A stretch of 23,524 bases of DNA from JBDSYA01 sp039925865 (GTDB taxonomy: Bacteria > Bacteroidota > Ignavibacteria > Tepidaquicellales > Tepidaquicellaceae), in NCBI GenBank assembly GCA_039925865.1, contig JBDSYA010000127.1:1-23524 (forward strand), given 5' to 3'. Shown in pieces: positions 16,576-23,524 of this stretch (position 1 is the stretch's first letter; each line of letters begins with the position of its first letter). The notes beneath the pieces are model-generated. The model had not been told where the DNA came from. It saw only the letters and a program-made list of their open reading frames with translations, and ran no database searches. The position numbers and the translations under genes were made by a program.

Positions 16576-18258
16576 ATGAAAAAATTTCTTTTATTATTAT
16601 TAATCTTTATTATAACGTTAACTTCTTCATGTTCAAAAAAAGAAGATTTTAAATCAAAAACTTTTAATCTAAATCTGAATCAGGGAATAGAATCTCTTGA
16701 ACCGGTAATGTCAAACTCTGTTCAAATGATCTGGGGACTTGCTGTAATGATGGAAGGTCTTGTTGAATTTGGCAAGGATAAAAATATTGAGCCATGCATT
16801 GCAAGAAGCTGGAATATTTCCGATGATGCACTCACCTATACATTCAATTTGAGAAGTGATGTTTATTTCCATGATAATGCGTGCTTTCCTAATTCCGTCG
16901 GCAGGAAAGTCACTTCTGGAGATTTTAAATATTGTCTCGAAAGAGTTAATGATCCAAAATCAAAGACACGCGGTCAATGGGTCTTCAGGGATAAAATTAA
17001 AGGCGCGCAGGAATTTATAGATTTTCTGTCTGGCAAAGGCACTGTCGAAGTCAAAGATATATCGGGATTAAAGGTAGTAAATGATTCTACGCTGCAAATT
17101 GAGTTGACAAAACCTTTCTCACCTTTTCTAAGCATCCTGACAATGAGTTATGCTTATGTTTATCCAAAAGAAGCAGTGGATTATTACAAAGATAAATTCG
17201 GACAGAATCCTGTCGGGACAGGACCATTTAAATTTGTTAAATGGGATGTTGATAAAGAATTACTTTTTGAAAAAAATTTAAAGTACTGGCAGAAAGATGA
17301 AAAAGGAAATTCATTGCCTTATCTTGAAGGTGTTAAGATAACTTTTACTCAATCATCTGAAACGGAATTCCTGGATTTTCAAAACGGGAAATATGATTAT
17401 CACGATCCTTCATCAGAAACATATGACCAGATAACTGATGATAAAGGAGATCTTATTGATGGACAAAAAAAATCTTATACACTCACAAAACAGCCCTGGC
17501 TTCAAACAGTATTTTTTGGTCTTATGCAGTCCACTGAGCTTCCGGCCGGCAAGGAGAGTCCGTTTGTGAAAAATAAAAAATTAAGGCAGGCATTGAATTA
17601 TGCGGTTGACAGAAATAAGATCTTAAAGTTTGTTCTTAAAAACAGAGGAACACCTGCATCAAACGGGCCTATTCCGTTTGGCATGCCCGGCTATAATCCT
17701 GATATAAAAGGATACACTTATGACAAGGAAAAAGCTAAACAGCTTTTGAGTGAAGCAGGTTACCCTGCCGGCAAAGGTCTTAATTTAACTTTAGTAACGG
17801 GAAACGAAGAAATACAAAAGACAATCGCCATTGCATTTCAGGAACAGTTAAAAGATTTTGGAATTAATCTGCAGTTAGAGCAGATGCTTCAGGCAACTTT
17901 AGTTTCAAAACAGGAAGAAGGAGTCTTCCCGTTTTGGCGCGCAAGCTGGGGCGCGGATTATTTTGATCCAGAGAATTTCATGGCATTGTTTTACAGCAAG
18001 AATATAACTCCGAAAGGACCCAACAGGGTTGGTTACTCTAACCCTGTTATTGATAAAATGTATGAGGACGCACTTGTGATCACTGACTTCAACGAACGTC
18101 AAAAAATTTATGATGAAATGCAGAAGATAGTTATAGATGACGCCGTCTGGCTCTATATATATTACAATCAGAAAATATATTTACTACAGAAGAATGTAGA
18201 TGGATTTTTTCTTGACGGATTAAATATTATCAACCTAAAGCATGCAAAGAAGAATTGA
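16576..18258 (+). CDS. Family 5 ABC-transporter solute-binding lipoprotein (oligopeptide-type)
   Basis: 560 residues. A lipoprotein signal peptide (MKKFLLLLLIFII, lipidated C19 in TSSCSKKED) precedes a solute-binding protein family 5 domain. Signs are the opening NLNLNQGIESLEP, DVYFHD near 95, GTGPFKF at 214-220, and LRQALNYAVDRNKIL followed by AKQLLSEAGYPAG. Such proteins capture oligopeptides, nickel-chelates or other solutes for an ABC importer. No permease or ATPase gene is nearby, so the partner must lie elsewhere. The residues after C19 (S-K-K-E-D) resemble the lysine-acidic surface-export signal described in some Bacteroidota, so outer-surface display is possible. The ATG at 16576 directly follows a tiny ATG-AAA-TAA. 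Confidence 0.9.
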   Translation: MKKFLLLLLIFIITLTSSCSKKEDFKSKTFNLNLNQGIESLEPVMSNSVQMIWGLAVMMEGLVEFGKDKNIEPCIARSWNISDDALTYTFNLRSDVYFHDNACFPNSVGRKVTSGDFKYCLERVNDPKSKTRGQWVFRDKIKGAQEFIDFLSGKGTVEVKDISGLKVVNDSTLQIELTKPFSPFLSILTMSYAYVYPKEAVDYYKDKFGQNPVGTGPFKFVKWDVDKELLFEKNLKYWQKDEKGNSLPYLEGVKITFTQSSETEFLDFQNGKYDYHDPSSETYDQITDDKGDLIDGQKKSYTLTKQPWLQTVFFGLMQSTELPAGKESPFVKNKKLRQALNYAVDRNKILKFVLKNRGTPASNGPIPFGMPGYNPDIKGYTYDKEKAKQLLSEAGYPAGKGLNLTLVTGNEEIQKTIAIAFQEQLKDFGINLQLEQMLQATLVSKQEEGVFPFWRASWGADYFDPENFMALFYSKNITPKGPNRVGYSNPVIDKMYEDALVITDFNERQKIYDEMQKIVIDDAVWLYIYYNQKIYLLQKNVDGFFLDGLNIINLKHAKKN

Positions 18259-18372
18259 TATTTAAATAAACATAAGGTTAGATTAAAAATATTTAAACTA
18301 TAAATAGAATTATAAATTTTAAATCCTGCTTTAGTAAAAGTCCGTTATTCATATTTAAAACATAATACAACA

Positions 18373-19092
18373 TTGAAGAAAAATAAATTTTATCTATTAG
18401 GCGTCACATTAATATTCATATCCATATCTGGTTCGTGTTCAAAAAAGGAACCGAACAACCAAACATCTACTGTTAAATCAAAAACTTCCGATTCAATTAA
18501 TAATTCTAAACTGACTTCCGCTGTAGCTGATACTTCAAATCTCAGTAAAGCGACATTTGCCGCAGGCTGCTTCTGGTGCGAAGAAGTTGTCTTTGAAAGT
18601 ATTAAGGGAGTAGGTGAAGTAATATCCGGCTATGCTGGCGGAAATACTATGAATCCGACTTATCAGGAAATTGGAACAGGCAGGACAGGGCATGCAGAAA
18701 CAATTCAGATCTATTATGATTCATCTGAAATAAATTTTAAAACTTTATTAAAAGTGTTTTTTGCTTCACAGGATCCCACGCAAGTCAATGGACAGGGACC
18801 GGATATCGGATCACAGTATCGCACAATTATTTTTTACAGAAACGCTTCTGAGAAACAAATTGCAGAGCAGTATATTAAAGAACTCTATGATTCAAAAGTT
18901 TATGACAAGCCAATCGCTGCAGAATTAAAATCTTTTACGGAATTCTGGACAGCAGAAAAATATCATCAGGATTACATTAAGCATAATCCGGATGATTCAT
19001 ACGTCCTTCATGAATCCATTCCGCGTCTTCGAAAAACGCAAAAGCAAATTCCTGAATTACTTAAGCCTGATAAATCTATAATTGATAAATAA
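18373..19092 (+). CDS. msrA: Peptide methionine sulfoxide reductase MsrA, exported lipoprotein form
   Basis: 239 residues. A lipoprotein-type leader (MKKNKFYLLGVTLIFIS, C22 in GSCSKKE) and a ~35-residue Ser/Thr/Asn linker precede a complete MsrA domain. The active site GCFWC is at 65-69 (catalytic C66), with SGYAGG (85-90), HAETIQ (107-112), SQDPTQVNGQGPDIGSQYR (132-150), and the closing EKYHQDY. It reduces methionine-S-sulfoxide in proteins, here probably in the periplasm or at a membrane surface. No MsrB domain is fused. The only other Cys of the mature domain is C69, so the usual C-terminal resolving cysteines are missing. The start is TTG at 18373; no ATG precedes the leader. It follows the solute-binding lipoprotein by 114 bases. 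Confidence 0.92.
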   Translation: MKKNKFYLLGVTLIFISISGSCSKKEPNNQTSTVKSKTSDSINNSKLTSAVADTSNLSKATFAAGCFWCEEVVFESIKGVGEVISGYAGGNTMNPTYQEIGTGRTGHAETIQIYYDSSEINFKTLLKVFFASQDPTQVNGQGPDIGSQYRTIIFYRNASEKQIAEQYIKELYDSKVYDKPIAAELKSFTEFWTAEKYHQDYIKHNPDDSYVLHESIPRLRKTQKQIPELLKPDKSIIDK

Positions 19093-19124
19093 TCTTGCGA
19101 GAGGGATTTGAATATAGTTTTATT

Positions 19125-19177
19125 AGACCCAAGGTCCTTCCAAATTTTACAATATCATAATTGTATTTCTTCCTGAT
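19125..19177. repeat. Direct repeat, distal copy of the dinB 3' end
   Basis: 53 bases matching 19964-20016 at 51 positions by eye. Read on the minus strand it encodes a DinB-like tail (IRKKYNYDIVKFGRT, then LGL instead of FGL), but it lacks the stop and is detached from any dinB body. One difference is synonymous (TAC for TAT) and the other changes Phe to Leu. It lies just beyond the nucleotidyltransferase gene, on the side away from dinB. The rest of the 102-base gap to msrA shows nothing. Confidence 0.88.
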
Positions 19178-19194
19178 CACAAAAATTCAAAACA

Positions 19195-19662
19195 TTATTT
19201 TTTTTTATTAAATTTGTCTAACCACTTAATGTCATATAGATCACTATCCCTTCCCGTTTTAATTTTGTTTTCAATTAAATCTTCTAATGACAAGTAAGGC
19301 ACATTTTCCACCTTACCATATTTACCATTTTTTATGTTAATGTAAGCTTTCCCAAAAATAATACCTTCGAGTGAAGTTAGAAAATCGATTCTAACAGGAG
19401 GATATCCAAGCTGGATGAAATTCCCTATCTTTAATAAATCTTCTTTAGTAATCCCGGGATTGTCAAATCCAAAGTCAATTAATGCTTCTAAAACTTTCTC
19501 GGAATTTCTCTCGGTTGAGTTAATCCAGATATCAAGATCTTTTGTATATTTTGGCTGAGAATGAAATGAAACGGCATACCCGCCTACAATTATATATTCT
19601 ACAGACCTTTCATTTAATATTCTTAATAAATCTTCAAAATCTTTATGTATATCTATTTTCAT
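19195..19662 (-). CDS. Nucleotidyltransferase-fold protein (MNT/DUF6036-like)
   Basis: 155 residues with the minimal DNA-polymerase-beta nucleotidyltransferase core. The VGGYA motif is at 26-30, KDLDIWI brings the metal Asp pair D42 and D44, and RIDFL gives the third acidic residue, D93. All three are intact, so nucleotidyl transfer is plausible; the substrate is unknown. This subgroup resembles DUF6036/AbiEii-like enzymes found with small partner proteins in toxin-antitoxin-like pairs (family knowledge; the exact assignment is uncertain). It starts 12 bases after the stop of the 84-residue protein, so the two are co-expressed. Both genes lie between duplicated dinB 3' ends, suggesting they arrived as a unit. 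Confidence 0.82.
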   Translation of the reverse strand: MKIDIHKDFEDLLRILNERSVEYIIVGGYAVSFHSQPKYTKDLDIWINSTERNSEKVLEALIDFGFDNPGITKEDLLKIGNFIQLGYPPVRIDFLTSLEGIIFGKAYINIKNGKYGKVENVPYLSLEDLIENKIKTGRDSDLYDIKWLDKFNKKK

Positions 19663-19674
19663 AATCCTGAATTT

Positions 19675-19929
19675 CTATTTTGCAATTCTGCTTCTGAATT
19701 CTTCAAAAATCTTATTATCATCTTCTTCCTGATCCTTATGACTGTGATAAACCTTTATAACGTATTGCAGCCTTCTCTCTTCCGGAGTTGCATTGATCAT
19801 ATTTAAAAATGACTCCCGGATAAATTCTAATTCTTCGATTTTTTTATCAGGATCTAACTTCCGGTAATATTCTATATCTGCCTTTTCCTGATCCGTAAAA
19901 TTATTAAAAACTTTAATTTCTTTTTCCAT
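19675..19929 (-). CDS. Small charged helical protein paired with a nucleotidyltransferase
   Basis: 84 residues, very rich in Glu, Lys and Asp, probably all helical, with no membrane segment. A central YYRKLDPDKKIEELEFIRE and the later EERRLQYVIKVYH resemble small proteins I recall next to DUF6036-type nucleotidyltransferases. I infer a partner or antitoxin-like role; no function is proven. The ATG at 19929 has no ribosome site that I can see. It stops in TAG 12 bases before the nucleotidyltransferase ATG. It begins only about 30 bases past the dinB stop, directly inside the repeat boundary. Confidence 0.7.
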   Translation of the reverse strand: MEKEIKVFNNFTDQEKADIEYYRKLDPDKKIEELEFIRESFLNMINATPEERRLQYVIKVYHSHKDQEEDDNKIFEEFRSRIAK

Positions 19930-19959
19930 GATTTCAATTTTCGTATTTTGATTTTTGAT

Positions 19960-21144
19960 TCAAAGACCAAAGGTCCTTCCAAATTTTACAATATCATAAT
20001 TATATTTCTTCCTGATATTGTCAATTTTCTCCATGAGTTTTTCTTTTTTGTCAATATCATCAAAGATACTTTCCTGTGAAGATTTATCTCCTGTTACAAG
20101 CTCTGAAAATTTAATTCCCAACAGCCTGACTTTCCTTTTGTTTAAAAGTAAGCTTTGCATCAGTTCTACAGCATCATTAAAAAAATCGGCTTCTATATTT
20201 GAGTATTTTTTCCCGGTAAATGATTTTTGATTAACTTTGAAATCGAAATACTTTACTTTAACTGTGATCGTCCGGCTCTTAGTCTTATCACTCCGCAGCT
20301 TCTCACAGCATCTTTCCATGAGATAATACAGTTCAGACATGAGAAACTCTTTATCGATCGTATCTTCCCAGAAAGTATTTTCTTTTGATAATGACTTTCT
20401 GTCTTCATCAAATTCTGTAACAACATCATTAGATTTTCCGGAGGCAACATTCAATAAAAATGATGTATGAATTCCGATCTCATTTTCATAAAATGATTTA
20501 TCATACTTTAAAATATCTCCGATCAGATTAATCCCATATCGCTTGAGCCGCGCCTGAGTTGATTTTCCAACACCGGGAATAACAGCTATCCCCAGTTCAG
20601 AGAGAAACTCCTTTTCTTTATTGAAAGGGACGCAGGTAATGCCGTCAGGTTTATTCATCTTCGAGCCGATCTTTGCGCAGATCTTATTTGTAGCAATTCC
20701 AATGGAACATGTAATCTGTAAGGTATTCTTAATTTCATCTTTAATCCTTTGCGCCAGTTCATAATGATCTATCTTTTGAGCTTTCAAAACTCCTGTTACA
20801 TCAAGATAAGCTTCATCAACACTTACCGGCTGAACGATCGGTGTATATTTATAAAAGACCTCCCGTACTTTTTTTGAATAGCTTGAATACAATCCTCTTG
20901 TGCTTCTTATAAAATTTCCTTCCGGTGCCAGTACCATTGCTTTAGTAAGCGGCATTGCAGTCCTGATGCCTTTTGCCCTTGCAAGATAATTCGGACAAGC
21001 AACAATGCTTCGCTTATCTTCTTTAGTGCCTCCTACTATAAGCGGCTTTGACTTAAGCTGCGGATTAATAGCTTCTTCACATGATGCAAAGAAAGCATCC
21101 ATGTCAATATGAAAAATTATTTTATGATTTGAAGCTGCGTTCAA
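19960..21144 (-). CDS. dinB: DNA polymerase IV (Y-family translesion polymerase)
   Basis: 394-residue Y-family polymerase for error-prone bypass of DNA lesions. The palm motifs are FHIDMDAFFAS (metal ligands D14 and the M15 carbonyl) and SVDEAYLD (D110, E111). The steric-gate region (FFASCEE) and the helix-hairpin-helix VIPGVGKSTQARL are present. A little-finger domain follows. Near the end QESIF (357-361) resembles the beta-clamp pentapeptide, but about 33 residues follow it rather than ending the protein. The start is TTG at 21144: an in-frame TAA lies four codons upstream, and the next ATG is inside the catalytic motif. The final 53 bases are duplicated at 19125-19177. A two-gene nucleotidyltransferase unit follows on the same strand. 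Confidence 0.94.
   Translation of the reverse strand: MNAASNHKIIFHIDMDAFFASCEEAINPQLKSKPLIVGGTKEDKRSIVACPNYLARAKGIRTAMPLTKAMVLAPEGNFIRSTRGLYSSYSKKVREVFYKYTPIVQPVSVDEAYLDVTGVLKAQKIDHYELAQRIKDEIKNTLQITCSIGIATNKICAKIGSKMNKPDGITCVPFNKEKEFLSELGIAVIPGVGKSTQARLKRYGINLIGDILKYDKSFYENEIGIHTSFLLNVASGKSNDVVTEFDEDRKSLSKENTFWEDTIDKEFLMSELYYLMERCCEKLRSDKTKSRTITVKVKYFDFKVNQKSFTGKKYSNIEADFFNDAVELMQSLLLNKRKVRLLGIKFSELVTGDKSSQESIFDDIDKKEKLMEKIDNIRKKYNYDIVKFGRTFGL
19964..20016. repeat. Direct repeat, dinB-borne copy
   Basis: The last 53 bases of the dinB coding region before its stop codon, repeated with two mismatches at 19125-19177. The 786 bases between the copies hold exactly the 84-residue gene and the nucleotidyltransferase gene. 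Both repeats have the same orientation, as expected for flanks of an inserted or duplicated segment. It contains the near-palindrome AAGGTCCTT. Confidence 0.88.
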
Positions 21145-21147
21145 TTT

Positions 21148-21297
21148 AAGATTTTAGATTGATGATTTTAGATTTATTACAATATAAAGTTAATAAATCT
21201 AATATCTAAAATCACGCCGATTTATTATTAGCGAGTGTGATAAGTGTTAGATCCAATAGTTCACATCAAAGATCATAACTCAGAGATCTAAAATCTT
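21148..21297. repeat. Nested inverted repeats between divergent dinB and EamA genes
   Basis: The 211-base divergent gap holds AAGATTTTAGAT at 21148-21159 facing its exact complement at 21286-21297. A second pair, GATTTTAGAT at 21164-21173, faces ATCTAAAATC at 21204-21213. The first arm lies only a few bases upstream of the dinB TTG start. They could be operator-like sites or RNA structure, or simply low-complexity recurrence. No LexA-type box is recognisable to me. Confidence 0.35.
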
Positions 21298-21355
21298 CAA
21301 AATCCATTAATGTTGTGAAATTTTTAATGTATTTTTAAAAAATTAAATAATTTTG

Positions 21356-22255
21356 ATGAAAGAAACGCCCGTAGAAAATCACAGGTTACAGTCATGGATA
21401 ATATTAATAATTCTCTCACTGGTCTGGGGCAGTTCATTCATTCTCATCAAGAAAGGTCTTGAATCCTTTTCTCCCGATCAGGTTGGAACAATAAGGATCT
21501 CTTTTGCTTTTTTATTCATGTTACCTTTTGCATTAAAAAGTTTTAAAATTATTCCAAAAGAAAAATGGAAATTTGTTGCCTTTACCGGATTGATCGGCAA
21601 TCTTATACCTGCTCTTTTATTTGCAGTTGCGCAGACAAAAATCGAAAGTTCTCTGTCGGGCATATTGAATGGACTTTCTCCTTTATTCACTTTGATTCTT
21701 GCTATTGTAATATTTAAGTACAAGTTGAAATTCTGGCAGACACTTGGCCTGCTCATTGGTTTCTTGGGAACACTCGGATTGAGCTTTGTGAATTCATCAG
21801 GTGGTCTCGGAAATATGAATATTTATATTTTGCTGATCGTGCTTGCAACCATGTGTTACGCCATAAGTTTAAATTTTGTTAAAGTGTATTTAGATAATAT
21901 AAGCTCTGTAGTTATCACATCACTTGCAATGTTTACAATTGGTCCGGTATCACTTATTTATTTATTTACCACAGATTTTTTTGAAAAATTAAATTCAACA
22001 CCGGGAGCTTTTGAATCTTTAGGTTATATTGCAATATTAGGAATTGTCGGAACCGCCATCGCATTAATTCTTTATACCCGGTTCATCCAAATGACTAATG
22101 CCGTGATCGCAAGCTCTGTAACCTATCTAATTCCTATAGTTGCAATACTTTGGGGTTTGCTTGATGGTGAGAAATTATATCCGCTGCATTTTGCAGGAAT
22201 GTTTATGATTCTGATGGGAATTTATTTTGTCAATAAAACAAAGCTTAGTTCTTAA
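21356..22255 (+). CDS. EamA/DMT-family transporter
   Basis: 299 residues from the ATG at 21356 (a TTG directly before it at 21353 is the alternative). About ten transmembrane helices form two EamA repeats (roughly 14-145 and 155-297). The first opens with LIILSLVWGSSFILIKKGLE, the typical EamA entry helix. The second ends IPIVAILWGLLDGEKL and FAGMFMILMGIYFV. It is an inner-membrane drug/metabolite exporter-type protein; the substrate cannot be predicted. It is divergent from dinB and co-directional with rarA, which starts 58 bases later. No ribosome site is evident. Confidence 0.9.
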   Translation: MKETPVENHRLQSWIILIILSLVWGSSFILIKKGLESFSPDQVGTIRISFAFLFMLPFALKSFKIIPKEKWKFVAFTGLIGNLIPALLFAVAQTKIESSLSGILNGLSPLFTLILAIVIFKYKLKFWQTLGLLIGFLGTLGLSFVNSSGGLGNMNIYILLIVLATMCYAISLNFVKVYLDNISSVVITSLAMFTIGPVSLIYLFTTDFFEKLNSTPGAFESLGYIAILGIVGTAIALILYTRFIQMTNAVIASSVTYLIPIVAILWGLLDGEKLYPLHFAGMFMILMGIYFVNKTKLSS

Positions 22256-22313
22256 TTCAAAAGTTCTTACTGTAATTTGTAATTTAATTTTAGATTATAA
22301 CTAAAAAACAAAT

Positions 22314-23524
22314 ATGGATCTTTTTGGGAATACAAATATCATTTCACAAACAAATGAGAACATTCCTCTTGCCGAGAGGATGCGTCCCGAAACACTTGAA
22401 GATTTTGCCGGACAAAAGCATCTGACGGGTGAAAGTAAACCAATCAGAATAATGATCGAGAGCGATCAGCCGGCATCAATGATTTTATGGGGGCCGCCGG
22501 GTGTTGGTAAAACTACACTTGCATTAATAATCGCAAAACTTGTAAGATCAGAGTTCATTCAGCTTTCCGCAATATCATCAGGAGTTAAGGATGTCAGGGC
22601 AGCAATTGAAAAAGCGGAATATAATCTGAAGCAAAAAAATCAGAAGACAATTCTTTTTATAGATGAGATCCACAGATTTAATAAATCTCAGCAGGATTCT
22701 TTACTTCAGAGTTCTGAAAAAGGTATCATAATTCTGATCGGAGCGACGACTGAGAACCCTTCATTTGAAGTCATCTCACCTTTATTATCGAGGTCAAGAG
22801 TATTTGTCCTTGAAGAATTAACTAAAGATGATTTTTTGCAGATCATTGACAATGCTTTAACAAAGGACCGGTTATTAAAAAGTATGAATATCCGGATCGA
22901 TGATAAAGATTTTCTTATCGGGTTATCAAATGGTGATGCCAGAAGGCTGCTCAACGGTTTAGAATTTGCGATCAAACTTACAAAACCTGATAAAGACAGC
23001 ATTATCATCCTCACAAATGAAATTTTCAAAGAAGCATTTCAGACAAATTATATTAAGTATGACAAAAATCTGGAAGAGCATTACAATATAATTTCAGCTT
23101 TTATAAAAAGCATTAGGGGAAGCGATCCCGATGCCGCAGTTTACTGGCTTGCAAGAATGTTAAAGGGCGGAGAAGATCCGAAATATATTGCAAGAAGGAT
23201 GATAGTCCTGGCATCAGAAGATATCGGTAATGCTGAACCTTATGCAATAACCATAGCTACGAGCGCGTTCACTGCTATTGATTATATCGGTATGCCTGAA
23301 GCTACTATTGTATTGGCGCAGACTGCGACTTATCTGGCGAGCTGTCCAAAAAGTAATGCATCTTATAAGGCCATCAGAAAGGCTGAAGAGGATGTTAATA
23401 ATCTGACTGCTTATAATGTACCGCTTCATTTACGAAATGCACCGACAAAACTTATGAAAGATCTGAATTATGGAAAAGATTATAAATACTCTCACGACTT
23501 TGACGGGCATTTTGTGAAGCAGCA
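22314..23524 (+). CDS. rarA: Replication-associated recombination protein RarA/MgsA (3' end outside window)
   Basis: 403 codons are visible before the window ends, with no stop, so the last few tens of residues are missing. It is an AAA+ ATPase of the clamp-loader branch acting at stalled replication forks. Motifs: PLAERMRPETLEDFAGQ (18-34), the RarA/RuvB-like opening; Walker A GPPGVGKTT (60-68); Walker B LFIDEIHRF (114-122); sensor 1 GATTEN (143-148); sensor 2 NGDARRLLN; and the RarA-specific tetramerisation region with RGSDPDAAVYWLARML, GGEDP and RRMIVLASEDIGNA. The tail YKYSHDFDGHF matches the usual C-terminal approach. It starts at ATG 22314, MDLFG. Together with dinB this makes a replication-stress neighbourhood. 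Confidence 0.95.
   Translation, partial: MDLFGNTNIISQTNENIPLAERMRPETLEDFAGQKHLTGESKPIRIMIESDQPASMILWGPPGVGKTTLALIIAKLVRSEFIQLSAISSGVKDVRAAIEKAEYNLKQKNQKTILFIDEIHRFNKSQQDSLLQSSEKGIIILIGATTENPSFEVISPLLSRSRVFVLEELTKDDFLQIIDNALTKDRLLKSMNIRIDDKDFLIGLSNGDARRLLNGLEFAIKLTKPDKDSIIILTNEIFKEAFQTNYIKYDKNLEEHYNIISAFIKSIRGSDPDAAVYWLARMLKGGEDPKYIARRMIVLASEDIGNAEPYAITIATSAFTAIDYIGMPEATIVLAQTATYLASCPKSNASYKAIRKAEEDVNNLTAYNVPLHLRNAPTKLMKDLNYGKDYKYSHDFDGHFVKQ

Noticed and set aside
19093..19194. Small RNA or independent gene in the msrA-nucleotidyltransferase gap
   Set aside because: Half of the gap is the displaced dinB 3' repeat. The remainder shows no promoter, hairpin terminator or ORF of note.
22314..23524. 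Treating rarA as a truncated or broken gene
   Set aside because: The frame is open and motif-complete up to the last base; it is cut only by the window edge.

Overview
The window is AT-rich (about one third G+C by eye) and tightly packed. Shine-Dalgarno signals are mostly weak and TTG starts are frequent. Lipoprotein signal peptides end in an SC-S-K-K-E motif. It also carries DUF2652, DUF5063 and YtxH-type genes. Together these point to the Bacteroidota/Chlorobiota/Ignavibacteria group, most likely an Ignavibacteria-like bacterium. This placement is an inference from gene content. I see no rRNA, tRNA, CRISPR array, transposase or phage gene.

Layout. (1) 140-1564: a helical conserved protein of unknown function, convergent with the next block. 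(2) 7963 down to 1577, minus strand: an apparent operon of addB, addA (helicase-nuclease for double-strand break repair) and a DUF2652 cyclase-fold gene cut in two by one in-frame TAG. (3) 8057-10421, plus strand, divergent from addB: a Uma2-type nuclease, exonuclease III and an MDR oxidoreductase, with 3 and 1 bases between them, ending in a bidirectional hairpin terminator. (4) 13012 down to 10474, minus strand: dihydrolipoyl dehydrogenase, then a YtxH protein and a membrane-anchored protein with 11-residue repeats. (5) 13264-14632: a DUF2905 membrane protein and a DUF5063 protein with an extra, degenerate methyltransferase-like N-terminus. (6) A minus-strand acyl-CoA synthetase, divergent from two lipoprotein genes: a solute-binding protein and an MsrA. 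(7) 21144 down to 19195, minus strand: dinB, then a small protein and a nucleotidyltransferase. The last 53 bases of dinB homology are repeated beyond these two genes. (8) An EamA transporter and rarA, which is cut by the window end.

DNA repair recurs: addAB, exonuclease III, DinB and RarA, plus a possible nuclease (Uma2). The most unusual structures are the two-gene nucleotidyltransferase cassette framed by duplicated dinB 3' ends and the amber-split DUF2652 gene. The methyltransferase-like/DUF5063 fusion comes next. No complete, clearly new defence system is evident.
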